The translations under genes and the position numbers were made by a program. A DNA stretch of 64,000 nt, from NCBI GenBank assembly GCA_031213475.1, contig JARUPZ010000034.1:868001-932000 (forward strand), read 5' to 3'. This DNA is from Nereocystis luetkeana. Taxonomy: Eukaryota > Sar > Phaeophyceae > Laminariales > Laminariaceae. Positions 31,906-45,000 of this stretch are shown piece by piece. The notes under the pieces were generated by a model. It saw only the letters and a list, made by a program, of their open reading frames with translations. It was not told the origin of the DNA and searched no databases. Each line of letters opens with the position of its first letter. Positions within the stretch are counted from its first letter, which is position 1.

Positions 31906-32689
31906 GAGAACTGCAGTAGTAGCTCGAACGCCGTCGTTGTCAACAACCAAACACTCGAACCAGCAACGATGAGGGCAAACAGTTCCCCGAAATCAATGTC
32001 AACTCTCTGCCCATCCCCCCGCGCTACAATAATCGCCTTACGGTATTTTTCGTGGGCCAACCGCTCTCATCAGCCGTCCAATCAATTACCCACCCACTGG
32101 TTGTCGCACCGGCTCAAACGCCTCCGCACCCAGCAATCCGTAAACTCCCGCCCCGTCGAAACACCACAAAGGTGAGCGTGCTCCGACCGCATGGCCTCCT
32201 GACAGCTCCGTGCGACCTTGAGGTCAGAAAGATAGCAGTGCGGCCAACCCGGAGACTTGTGGGGCGGCCTTTGATCGCCCAGGGTGGTGCGGATGTCCTC
32301 CCGAGTGGCAAGCAGCGGTGTGAAATCACACGGCATCCCCGCGGTCCCCCCTGCTGGCGGTGTCCCCTCGCGGTTCCTAACAGAAAATGTCGGCTGCCCG
32401 CGACCCCCAACACGCGGCGGCTCCTTGCGGCAACCAGCGTCGACTGCCTCACGCGTATGGAACATCGACATCATCGCCGTAGAGTATCCATCATCGAGAG
32501 GAGTCCGACGCTATGGGGAATTGATCGATTTTCACGGAGGGGAGGCTCCTCTAGCGTTGCTCTGAAAGTTCGGCGCGTCGGATAACTGGGTCGTCTTCGA
32601 ACGGAAACGGCTGGGTATCCGTTGCGGCTCCGGCGGTGCCTGGAGCGGCAATAGCGGCGGTGGAGACCGGAGCGGCGGTGACGGCGGCG

Positions 32690-33245
32690 ACATATGGTGT
32701 GGTGTACATTTTCCTGTGACCTATCCCATGGATCCCATGGAATATGGACCCAATATCCAATGAGGTATCCCATTGCATTTTTTGCACCTCGCAGACCATG
32801 GCCCTACCCCATGGTACCCCGTGACCTCATGGGCAATGCCGTGGGACATCCATCCCATGGGATAGCCCATGGGACCCATACATGGGTTTTCCTGTTGGCT
32901 AACCCATGGGTTACAGTATCCCATGGGTTATGGCATGGGGCATCCATATCCCACGGGATATCCCATGGGCTAAACCATGGGCTACAGTATCCCATGGGTT
33001 GTGGCATGGGGCATCCATATCCCACGGAATATGCCATGGGCTCTCCCATGGGATATCCCATGAGGTACCCCACGAGATACCCCGCGGAGACAGCCCACAG
33101 CCTATGTATGGTCCTCCCATTTCGGTGATTTATGCTACTACTATGAGCTTTCCGATGGGATGTTTCATGGCTTTTGTCGTTGGGCGTAGTCCATGCGTGG
33201 TATGCAGCTCATCGACTCCATGGGATAACCAATAGGCTACTACTG
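32690..33245. repeat. CCCATGGG palindrome minisatellite
   Basis: Dozens of ATCCCATGGG(C/T)TA-like words, some in a 60-70 bp higher-order repeat (TTATGGCATGGGGCATCCAT at about 32928 and again at about 33000). A shorter relative lies at 33600-33785. Confidence 0.9.
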
Positions 33246-33599
33246 CTGTGTTTCGCAAAACACTCAATACTACAGCAGGACTCTGGTTCTAGCCACCCTG
33301 CTCCCTATGCCGTTGATACGGGTCGTGTCTGGCGCTGTCAGTCGCCGGCGGCTGCTGCGGAGGGCTTGTTATATTTCTGCACCACTAACTTGGAACAGCG
33401 TGCCAAATTAAATCAGGCTCGGGCGGGATCAGGTCCGGGTGGGCATCTAACTCTCATCAGCATCACCCACAACAACAGTCCGGGAGCGTCATCGTCATCA
33501 CACAGCATAACAGACACCACATCTGAGATCACTACACGCAGCAGCAGTGCAGCACAATCAAACCTTTGTATCATCATCATAATTGCACACCAGACAATA

Positions 33600-33785
33600 T
33601 ATACCATGTGCCCATGGACAATCACGTGGGCTAGCATAATCCATGGTGTATCCCATTGGCTCTGCCATGAGTTCAACCATGGTTTATCCCATGGGTCAAG
33701 CCATGATCTATCCTTTGGCCTATCCCACAATAAGCTACCGCATGGAGTAGCCCGTGGGGTAGGCCATGGGATGGCCCATGACCTA
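33600..33785. repeat. Second CCATGG-type minisatellite patch
   Basis: Diverged units such as TCCATGGTGTATCCCATTGG and CATGGGTCAAGCCATG, the same family as 32.7-33.2 kb. Confidence 0.8.
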
Positions 33786-34159
33786 ACCTTGATAAAACTG
33801 AAGCTCAGAATGCTCGTCGTGGCCGCTTCCATCTCAAGCTCATTTTTTCTTGTGATGAAACTGGTACGTTTTGGGTTGCGTCAGCTTAACTTTTCTTTTT
33901 GCGTTTCGTAAAACGGGCCCATTTTTTAACCCTAAACAAATGCATAACAACGGGCCTTAGACATGAACCCATTGCCGCTTTTGGAGTTTTACACTCAAGA
34001 GTTCGGTTTTCTGTGACGTCCAGCAGTAAAACGGATACCTCACCCGGCTCCGATGCCAAAGTTGGTTGACCCCCGCCCAAGTCGTCGATCCAGGTGTCAC
34101 TGGCAAGGGGGGCATACAGCGTATTTCCCAGAATGTCATATCGCCCACCTCCTAGACGC

Positions 34160-34550
34160 GGAAACCCTTCCTCTACCGCATGAGAAAATGGGGGGGCACC
34201 TAATTTTTATGAGGAGGCATGCTACGGTAGTAGGGGGGGGGGGGGGTCATTTTTTGCCTTCCTGGGGCTGCTCACTTGAGGAGCTCCATACCTCACCCGA
34301 AAACAAACTTGGAAAAGAAAACGCTGCCAACGAACTTTGAAAAAAAAAAAACGCTGGCTTAAGCTGCCCCATTAACCGCATGAAAACATTGCGGGGGTAG
34401 TGTTTTTTTGAGGAGGCACGCTGTGGTAGGGGGGGGGGGTAGAAGCCGCAATTGCCTTCCGGGGCTCCTCACTTGAGGAGCTCCAAACTACGAGCAAAGG
34501 CACCCGAAGCCAATGATGAATTGAAGCGCTGGCTCAACTCGCTTACAACC
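34160..34550. repeat. Two tandem diverged ~195-bp units
   Basis: Both contain CCGCATGA(G/A)AA, GAGGAGGCA(T/C)GCT, a G run, TTGCCTTCC and CTCACTTGAGGAGCTCCA. The last block recurs in part at 55.05 kb. Confidence 0.7.
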
Positions 34551-34634
34551 GCACTCCCGTTTTGGGGGGCAAATTACTTGAAATTAGAGACAAATACAGG
34601 CTTCTGCGCAGTGCAGTACTAAAAGGATTACAAC
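34551..34634. repeat. Hairpin repeat family B, degenerate copy
   Basis: It keeps CCCGTTTTGGGG, TTACTTGAAATT and GTACTAAAAGGATT but the pairing is largely lost. Confidence 0.4.
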
Positions 34635-35154
34635 CCCATGGACAACACCACCACGGCCCACTCTAGCTGTACAGCCATTATTGGTGCTACTGCGCGTTCC
34701 CCCGCTGAGGGGCTCCGTGAAACCAAAAAAATGTTTTTTCAACCAAAAAAAGCAATCAAATTCCGGGGTTGAATTATTCAACCAAAAAAGTACCACCCCT
34801 AATTGCAACCCCGATGTAAAGTAGCGTGTGTGTTTGCCTCGTAAGGGCGGCGGCTAAAGTTGCTGAGGACACAGTAGTACGCACGTGGGGAGCTCTATAC
34901 ACCACCCAGCAGCCGTCTTCGAGAACTGCAGAAGCAGAAAGATAAGCCAAGAACACTTGAAAAAAAAATGGGCTTGCAGATAACAAAATATAATACACGT
35001 CGAATTGCAACTATATCGTCCTCGGTTGCAGTGGTCGAGTACCCCCCCCCCCCCCCCCCCCCCTATTTTATATAGGTTGGGTTAGTGCCGGTTGGCAACG
35101 ACACTGTAGCACACTACTAGAGCTAGACAACCAGGGTACCGTTTTTGTTTGTTT

Positions 35155-35600
35155 TGTCTTTTTCGGCGGTCGGTCACTGCTGGTTGTCGAGTTAGATCAT
35201 CTGTGCGAGGTAAAGAACCTTTACTCCGCACAAGGGGGATGATCGTATCACGTAGTGTTCAAGGTAAGGCACCCACGAGGCAGTTACCTAGTACTCCCAT
35301 TGCTGTCTCTGGAAGCGGCTACACCGGAAACAAAATTAATTCATTTATACTGCTGTCATCCATATGCAAGATAATCCGCCTCTCAAGCGGTTCTTGGTAG
35401 GATGCAGCTCACCCTTCATGCGACTCGCCAGACACCTCACGGCGCTTCGCGCTTGGTGCAAGCAATGTCTGCCTGGTCGGTGAAAACCCCGACATGCTCC
35501 ATCCCGGCATTGTAGGGATGCGAGGGCCTATGGTCATACGACTACGGCCATGCATGAGATCGAGTACATCTCTCCTATCGAGTACCCCCCCCTCCCCCGC
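35155..35600 (-). repeat. G/C-tailed dispersed repeat, long copy 1
   Basis: Long form: GTAAAGAACCTTTACTCCGC, GATGACAGCAGT (inverted), GATGCAGCTCACCCTTCATG, GGCGCTTCGCGCTTGGTGCA, TAGGGATGCGAGGG, GGCCATGCATGAGATCGAGT, then a C run. The same order in the opposite orientation occurs at 38.8 and 55.4 kb. Confidence 0.85.
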
Positions 35601-36453
35601 CGGTCGGTGGGGATCGTTCGGGCTTGAAAAGTACAACTCGTAGTTGCCACCGCTAATGATCGCAACCTCCTCCGTACAGCAGGGATTTTTGACACAATTT
35701 CTCGCATTTGAGGAGGGGTCCATTTCCTCTGAGAAAACAGGAACAGTGCAAGACCACAAAAAGTCCGATCACTCCGAGCGTCAATAGAAGGACCGCTTCG
35801 TCTTCATATTAATGTTGAAACGGCCACTATATTTCCGGCCAGATTGGAATGGCCTATACAACGAATACTATTGATACTAAGCAACACGAACGAGGGTACA
35901 ACAACCACGGTACACTGATAAATCCCTCAGGTTAGGAGCCCAGCCCGTCAATCAGAACTATTTTGGTCAAAACGCCCCAATACCCCTATCGCAGCAACCG
36001 TCCCTGGCCATCACCATCACCATCACCACCACCACCACCACCACCACCATCACCACTAGCACTGCCGCGGGAAAGGAGCCCCCCCTTCCAACCGACACTA
36101 ACTCGCGAACGGGTTGCTCTGTCCCCGTCACCATCCCCGATGACTGCATCACGCCCATGGGACCGACCCCCCACACAACCACCACCAATACCGCCATCAC
36201 CAACGCCTCCATACCACATCAAAATCTACCTCAGACAACAAAGTCGAAACCGCTACCACCACCACCACCGTCACCACCATCAGCTTCCTCGCCCGTCCGC
36301 CCTTCTCCTTCCTCTAAACCCCGCCCGATGGAGCTCTCTCTGCTGCCCATTGCCAACCCCCGGCTGCCGCCCGCGTCCCCCGCTTGAGACATGAACGCCT
36401 CTTCGTCTCCGCAAACGCGTGAGGTCCCGAGAGTGCCGGCGGCTCTTAATAAA

Positions 36454-37212
36454 TCACCAACACCGCCACCGCCCCCTGTAGCCGTAACTCCTGGTGTCCC
36501 CGCCCCCCCCCCCTCCTCCCCCTCCATCTCCCCCTCCTCCTGCTCCGCCCTCTCCCGCTTCTCGTCCTGCTTCGTCTTCTCCTCCTCCTCCTCCTTCCCC
36601 CCTCCCCCCTCCTCCGCCTCTCTCTTCTTCTTCTTCTCCTTTTGCCCCTTCTCCTTCTCCTCCTCCTGTTCCTTCTCCTTCTCCTGTTCCTTCTTCTCCT
36701 TCTCTTGCTCCTTCTGCTGCTCCCACAACTCCGTCCGAGCCCACCGTCAACCCCGCTCCCTCCCCTTCGTGGAGGCTTTTGTCGCCTACGACGCCGTCCA
36801 TTGCGCCTTCCGGCTCGCGGTCGATCGACTTCACGGACGGCCGCAGCGAACCCGCAGAAGGAGTCAGAGCAACCTCTTTTTCTGGCTCCTCGTTTTCCTG
36901 CCTCCCAACCTCCTCCTTCTCTCCCTCACCCTCCTCCTCCTCCTCCTCCTCCTCCTCCTCCTCCTCCTCCTCCTCCTCCCTCACTTCCCCGACGTCCACT
37001 TCATACGTCTCTCCTTTCTCTTCCACACCCACCGAATTGTCTCCCCCGTCCCCTTCTTCTGTTTCCTCTCGCTCTCCCTCAGCCTTTTCCCCCTCCCCCT
37101 CCACGTTGGATGCAGACCCCTGGAGATGGGCACTAGTTCCGCCGCCAACGGAACGATTTCCTCGGGATAATGTGGCTGCCTCCGCGGCGAAATCAACCAA
37201 TCGCTCGCGCAC
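36454..37212 (-). CDS. Coiled-coil gene: last open block, Glu-rich
   Basis: After the acceptor TCACCAG the frame reads VRERLVDFAAEAATLSRGNR and continues into Glu/Gly-rich sequence with about 16 Glu in a row. A GTGAGG donor after ...YEVDVGE (near 36990) could end the exon there; otherwise the frame runs to a stop at 36454. The CCT repeats that encode the Glu run also make long shadow frames, so the true 3' end is open. Confidence 0.5.
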   Translation of the reverse strand: MRERLVDFAAEAATLSRGNRSVGGGTSAHLQGSASNVEGEGEKAEGEREETEEGDGGDNSVGVEEKGETYEVDVGEVREEEEEEEEEEEEEEEEGEGEKEEVGRQENEEPEKEVALTPSAGSLRPSVKSIDREPEGAMDGVVGDKSLHEGEGAGLTVGSDGVVGAAEGAREGEEGTGEGEGTGGGEGEGAKGEEEEERGGGGGRGEGGGGGEDEAGREAGEGGAGGGGDGGGGGGGGGDTRSYGYRGRWRCW

Positions 37213-37662
37213 CTGGTGACCACGGAAATAACGACGACGATAATAACGATGACCACGGAGGGGGGGGGGGGGGCAGGGGCGACGGAAGGGTGTGGGGGGG
37301 GGCGGCGGCGGGGGCGGAGGAGGGGTCGAAAATATCTGGGGAGGGGGGGGCGTTCAGGTATCGTTCGGTTAGTTTCTACGTTGGCAATCGGGGCAGTGGG
37401 TTGGGGGGTGGGAGAGGGAGGGGCATCTAGGCGCACCTGTGTCATCTGAGCATCCAGCTCGGCCGCTTGGTCGTAGTCCTCTTCTGACAAGGCAGCGGCT
37501 AGGTTTATCTGATAGGCCAACAAAGGCAGGAGTGTGATCGACAGGGACGAAAAACAAAGACAGCAACACCAACCGCGAAGACGAACACAGCGGAGGCAGC
37601 AGCGGTAAAATATCACAATCAGCAAAAGCAACAACAGCAGCGACGACAGCAAAGGTACCCCC

Positions 37663-37703
<41 letters not shown>

Positions 37704-40700
37704 ACAACAACAACAACAAGAGCAACATGTCACCTACTGTGGATTATACCCACTGCAACATCGACAACAAGAGCATGGGCACAATAGACAAGCCTTCCAT
37801 AGATACTACCTGGTTTTTCTCGACGAAACTTTTGACTGCTATTTTTTGGGCTCCTCGTGTGTACCCACCGATACGCTGGCGTCGACACCAAATCGAGAAA
37901 GAAAGAGCGGGATGAAAAAAACGAAAACGCGCACAAGCGTGCCATAGGTGGAAATAAACATGGAGGCAAAACACAACGTCGCCAGCAAACACAACGTCGC
38001 CACGACAAGAAAAAAAAAAAAAAACTTCCAGCACTGACGAAATAAAACACAGTGTAAACGTGCGTGGCCGTTCTACTATTGTAGAGTAAACACGAGTCTA
38101 TCCTCACATCTAAATCGGCGAGCTCTCGTTCCACCTCCGCTATTTCCGCTTCAAGAAGCTCCTGAGCGGCAAAGGATGCCTGTGGATAGACGAGACAAGC
38201 GGAACGATTGAATTGATCCAAAACAACGGGTCGGAGATGAGGTGATAAGGGAAGGGAAGGGAAGGGAAGGGAAGGGAAGGGAAGGGAAGGGAAGGGAAGG
38301 GTAGAGTCAAAGCGTCAAAGCCACGTCGTGTGCGGAAATCATGACGATGATGACGACGGCATGACAAGCAAGACAACAATCGATGAGACAAGACAAGACA
38401 AGACAAGACGAGACAAGGCACGACAAGGCAAGACAACAATCGATGAAACAAAACAAGACAAGACAAGACGAGACAAGACAAGACAAGACGAGACAAGACA
38501 AGACAAGACAAGACAAGACAAGACAAGACAAGAGACAGACAGGACAAGACAGGACAACAAAAAATACCAGGTATACACAACATACCGCAGAAACTTACAA
38601 GACCAACCCCATACAAAAACGCACAAGGCACGACAGGGCAGGACAGGGCAAGGCATGATATGACGTCAACCAAGCACGTCTTGTTCTGAAACCTCACCGC
38701 ATCGTTCTCTACGGTCTCCGATGAGCCAGCATCTAAGGACGGGCTTTCTCCGTCCGTACTTTCGGCCCCCGTGTTCCCTGTACCACACTGGCAGGCGTGT
38801 TTTGAAGGGAAGAGGGAGGGGGGGGGGGGGTGTACTCGATAGGAGATATACTCGATCTCATGCACGGCCGTAGTCGTATGACCATAGACTCTCGCATCCC
38901 TACAATGCCGGGATGGAGCATGTCGGGTTTTAGCCGACTCGACTATTAATAGGCAGACATTGCTTGCACCAAGCGCGAAGCGCCGTGGGGTGTTGGGCGA
39001 GTCGCATGAATGGTGAGCTGCATCCTACTAAGAACCGCTTGTAAGGCGGACTTACATATGGATGACAGCTTCAATTAGTTAATTTAATTTCCGGTGTGCC
39101 CACTTCCAGGGCCAACAATGGGAGTACAATGTGGGTGCCTTACCATGAACACTACAGTATGTGATACGAGCAATTCCGTTGTGCAGAGTAAAGGTTCTTC
39201 ACCTCGCACAGATGATATATAACTCGATCGCCAGCTGTGACCGACCGCCAAAAAAAAAGAAGAGAAAAAAAAGGTACCCTAGTAGTCTAGCTCACGTAGA
39301 AAGCGGCAGGTTTTACGTGTTGCTGCCAACCGACGCCGACGCCAACCCAACCTATAGACAGTGTATAGAGAGAGAAGGGGAGGTAATCTCAAGAAACCAA
39401 CCTCATGTATCGACAAGACAACCTCATTATCGACGAGCACAATATTTATCAAAATGTTCCCGTCCGAAACTAGAGTAGGCATTGCGGACGGGTGTATAAT
39501 GTTACAAGGTATTTGCATACGAAGTACTAGCCTTGCGCCGGCCAATGAGCCACCCTGGAAGGCTTTTTTCGGGGGGGAGGGGGGGGGAGTTCGCACTCAT
39601 TTTTCTGCTCGCCTAAGTGTTTTGACCATTGACTACGCATCCCTTGCGAGAAGGAGTACCGTTCCTTCTCCTACTGGAGATGCCTTCAACAGTCGGGCGC
39701 TCATTACGTTTTTCCAAAAACTACAGAGATGGAACTTGTTTGGCTACCTTATCCCCTTCCTGTTCCGCCCAAGAGGGGAGGGGGTGTACTCGATATCATG
39801 CATGGCCGTAGTCATATGACCACAGACCCTCGCATCCCTACAATCTCGATATCATGCATGGCCGTAGCCATATGACCACAGACCCTCGCATCCCTACAAT
39901 GCCGGGATGGGGCACGCCGGTTTGTCACCGCCCAAGCAGGCGTTGCTTGCATCAAGCGCGAAACGCCGTGGGAAGCGTTCGGCGAGTCGCAATACGGATG
40001 AGCTGCATCCTGCGAAGCGCCGCTTCGTGAGACGGGTTTTCTTGAACATGGATAATAGCGTTGAACTGGTTTAAGGAGGGGAGGGGGGGAAGGCGCACTC
40101 ATTAGTTGTTGCCTTAAGTCATTTGACCATTGACCACGCATCCCTTTCGAGATGCCAATCTCATTCATCGGCAAAACAACCTCATTCGTCGACCGCAAAA
40201 AGCGCATCTTTTGTACATATTTACATGCTACCAGGTACAAGTCAGGGTTTTCCGCCACCCCCCGTCCCCCCGCTCAGACACGCCATCTGTCACAAAACAA
40301 AACCATCGAACGATTTACCTCGAGCCCTGCCGACTTCCCCTCGTCGATATTTCGGAGTTCCACGCCATGCTCAGGCGCTTCGTCGGAAGCACCCCCCTCG
40401 CCATGATGACCACCATTACCACCGTCGCCATCACCATCACTACCAACATTATCATCATCATTATCGTCGTCATCATCATCATCATCATCGTCGGACAAAG
40501 ACAGCGTGAGGTCGGGGGGGGGGCAGGCCGTAGCGGTTGCTCATGTCCTTAGCCTCCGCATCGAGAGCCGAGAGCTGGAGCAAAAGGAGAGATTCCGCCG
40601 CGTCCCTGCATCGTCGTTGCCGCAAAGGAGGACCAACGGGGGGAGGGGGGAGGGGGGAGGGAGGGAGGGGCGGGGAGGGGTACTTATGTCGTGCATGGCC

Positions 40701-42040
40701 GTAGTCGTATGGCCATCCCTACAATGCCGGAACGGAACATGTCGTGTTTTCACCGACCAGGAAGACATTGTTTGTACCAAGCGCCACGCCGCCGTACGTA
40801 AGGTGCTCGGCGAGTCGCATGAAGGGTGGAGCTGCATCCTACTAAAAACCGCTTTTGACGCGGAGTTTCATGTGTGCGGATGACATCGTCGAAGCGGGTG
40901 GGAGGAGGCTAGAATATCCGATCGTGACTCGCAAAACGGCATTGCAAGATTTACGTCTGCTCTCGTGTGAACGTAGGAATTGCAAAGATTTACGTCTGCT
41001 CCCGACACTAGCCTCAACACCAAAAAACAACCACCCCACGCAGGTACCCCCTCTACCCATCCACGCACCCACCCCTACCACCCACCCTACCCACTCACCC
41101 GACAAAGCGACAGATCAGCAAGAATAAAACACGCCAACCCCTTCCCCACCCCCCCCCCACCCCGACCCCCCCTCACCTCCCCCCACACCCCTTCCCCCTC
41201 CCTCCCCCCCCACCCCACCGCCCCCACCCACCCACTCCGTCCGATCCCCGCATAAGCCAAAAGCTCACCGGGCATCAGCCTCGAAAAAAAAACGGCCTCC
41301 CACCCACCCTCCCACCCACCCACTACCAACGAACGTACGAACAAACCACTAACCCACACACCCACCAGAGCAACAGACGAAATATCACCGAACACATCAA
41401 CCCCCCCAACCTCCCCCCAACCCTGTGGTCATACGCCTACGGCCATGCATGATATGAGTACACCCCTATCCCCTCACCACTCGCCCACACCCCTCCCCCC
41501 CCACATCATCCCGCCTCCCTCCAACCCACACCCGCTCACCCCCCGCCCCCCCCCCCCGCCCCACGCCCCCCTCCCCCTCTTCACACCCCCCACCCCCCCC
41601 TCTCCCCTCCCCCCCTCCCCCTCTCCTCCCCCTCTCCCTCCTCCCCACCCCCTCCCCCTCCCCCATCCCTTCGCCCCACCCACTCAACCCCCTCGACCCC
41701 CCCCGACCCCAACGCCCGCCCCGAAAAAAAAAGCTCCGTCTCGAAAGGGATGCGTAGTCAAGGACAAAACGACTAAAGCAAGCAACACATGAGTACCCGC
41801 CCCCCCCCCCCCCTGTCTGAAGCACACGCTTACCGTATGCCCCCCGGCGCTCCCTTCCTTCCCACGGCCCGACACGCCTTTCTCAGTGGGCTGGCGCGCC
41901 TCTCTAGAACTCCGATCCTTGACACCGCCACCGCCTCCTCCGCCACAGTCAGGGCTTCTTCCGCCTGGGATAGCCCTGAGGACCGGTCACGAAGAAAAAA
42001 CGAAAAGAATAAAGACAACAAAAAACCAACAACGTGCATT

Positions 42041-42074
<34 letters not shown>

Positions 42075-45000
42075 ACTCGATAGGAGTACTCGATAGGGGA
42101 GGGGGGGGGGGAGGGGGGGGGTCAGTGTCCAGAGGTCCGTCTTCCGGACGGGGTATAGCCCTCTGATAGTCGGTCGACAAAAATGAACGTAGAGAGCAAC
42201 AACAACGGCAACAATGACAACAACGAAAACACTCTAGAAAAAAAACACCCACACATAGGAGAGGTGGGGGGGGGGGGAGGAGGTCAGTGTCCACCCGCAG
42301 TCACGACCGGTCAACAAGATTAAACACGCAAATTGGAGAGAGGGGGGGGCAGTGTATTTTTCCCGATGTAAGCATGTCAGAGGTACCAGGCACCTAGTGC
42401 CACTCGGGGCAAAATTGTTGGGACAGTTTAGTCATGATACTCATAGACGCCAACAGCGCTTACATTTCCGCTTCGACTGGGATGTAATAGTGGCCCGGGG
42501 GGGGGGGGGGGGTGTACGCTTTGCATATACATGGCCGTAGTAGTATGACCATAGACCCTCGCATCCCTATTTACAAGGCCGGGACGGGGCACGTCGCCTT
42601 TCCGTACCAACCAGGCAGACATTGCTTGCACCGAGCCCGAAGCGCCGTGAGGTTTTGACTGAAATAATTTCGCAATTCGGGGAACCGATAGTCATGATGG
42701 ATCAGAAACGACGATGGTGTGTGTATCATGATCAGAAACGACACGCATCATGATCAGAGACGATATGCATCGAGATCAAACGATATGCACGATGGCCTCA
42801 TACCTTCTTTCATGGCCTGCAACTCTTTCCTTGCGTCCGAGCCGTCCTTCACCCCATCCTCCACGTCGCCGAGCAGTGCCGATACCTGTCGCCCGAAATC
42901 ACAAAAAGGAACGTTCGTCGGATTGTTCGTCGGGACGTTCGTCGGAACGTTCGTCGGAACGTTCGTTCGACATGGCAGTTCAGATACGAAGATCTTCACT
43001 TCGTCTCTCCGATTTCTAGAAAGGAAAAAAACTACGTATCACCAGAAAAGAGAACAACACAAATACCGGCATCGCGGTTCTTGAGTTCTTAAGTTCTTCG
43101 CAACAGGAAAAAAAAAAAAAAAACGTGGTTCAAAGTACGTTACCATTGGTTTTTATCTGCGAAAAAAAAAGAAGCTGAGCATTCTCGAGTTTTACGATCT
43201 GCTGCAGATTCCCGGTTTATCAGTTCACAGATAGATCTAGCTTTCATGATCTACACTATTAATAGGTGATCGGGGTGATATAGATGATCTAGATGATCGG
43301 GGTGATATAGATAATATAGATGATCTATGTGGTGATCTAAATCATCTGGGTGATCTAGATGATCTAGATAATCCATCTGATGATCTAGATGATCTAGATA
43401 ATCTGTGTGATCTCTGTGATATGAATGATGTAGATGATGCAGATGATCTTTGCAGGTATCAATCTGAATATTTGGTCTGGTACCGGGGGGCTAGCCGGCG
43501 TACTGTAGAGGACAGGGTGAAGGATCGAAGGAGGGAGTGCTACGATTTACTGTATATGCTTCGTATTTCGTCATTCAATGCTCTGGAAAAGCCGTGCACC
43601 GCAGATAGATAGATCGGACCCGAAAAAGAAAATGCACTGTCTAGATCGTGTCGTGCACATGATAAACATACGCCAGGAATATATCTGCCCGGAAGGATCT
43701 ACTATTTCGGGGGACCATAGTAAACAGGACCTACGGTAGACACAAAAACCAATGCATGTCACTATTTCTACGAACATCTAGCTGATCGATATCACCACAT
43801 AGATGACCTACAGTATATCACCGCATAGATCATCTAGATAATCTATTAATAGACAGATCATCCAGGAATCGCACGAAATCCTCACCAAACCTCACACAAA
43901 ACCACACGAAATCTCACGAGACAACACCAACTCCTCACAAAACCAACGACAAGCCACACAAAAACCACAAGAAATCTCACGAGACAACACGAAATCACAC
44001 CAAAAACACAACAATATTATCAGGAAACCGCACGAAATTGCGCACGAGATAACACGAAATCACAGCAACAAAAACACAAAACAAAATCGTACAAAACCAT
44101 ACGAAATCTAACGAGACAACACAAAAACAACAGCAACAAAACACGACAAAATCACAAGAAATACAACCAGCAGAGCGTCCGCCTCCGCCATAGCGCTCCT
44201 CACAGGCCCAGTGTGTTTTCCACTGTGTTCCGAAATCTAAGAACCGTTTGGATTGACTAAGCATCTTAGAGCCGCAGTCCCGTTTTTGGGGACAAAGCAG
44301 TCAAATTATGAGTAGGTTTACCAACCCTTTTGGACTGCAGTCCCGTTTTGGGGGCAATGTACTTACAATTTGACTGGTTTGTCCCCAAAAACAGGGCTGA
44401 GGTCCTAAAAGGTTTTTTTTAGCGCTTAATCCACCACTAAAAGGATGTTTTTGCAGCCCTTAATCCACCAATGACAGGCGAAACAAGAAAACTTCAGCAA
44501 TTTCCGTCATGAGGGGTGCTCTGAATTTTGCCGCTACTCGGAGAAAAAAAACGACCGGAACGTTGTGCGAAAACACATCTTGTCCCGCCATGAACGATAC
44601 AGCGGCAGTATCCCCCGGGCCGTGCATGGGTCCGGTCAAGCCTCGCCGGTCAGGTCAGGTCGGGCCGGGTCGGGCTGGTTGAGGGTGACCAGACCCGACC
44701 CGACCCGGCCCGTTAGAGTTTGAAAGCATCATGATCCGACCCGACCCGACCCATTAGAGTTTGAAAACATCCTGACCCGACCCGACCCGACCCGACCCGA
44801 TCCGACCCGACCAGACCCGACCCGACCCGACCCGACCCGACCCGACCCGACCCGACCCGACCCGACCCGACCCGATCCGACCCGACCAGACCCGACCGGT
44901 GAGATTTCAAAGTTCCTGACCCGTGGAGAGCCTGCTATGTTAGGCCTTTTAGAGCCCTGCTATGTTAGGCGACAGATCCATCCAGACAGATCCATCCAGG

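Noticed and set aside
33174-33911. A 245-codon plus frame
   Set aside because: It runs through CCATGG minisatellite and triplet runs, without recognised domains.
36231-36728. Lys/Glu-rich minus frame
   Set aside because: Shadow in another frame of the C/T-rich block; the spliced gene enters this region in a different frame.
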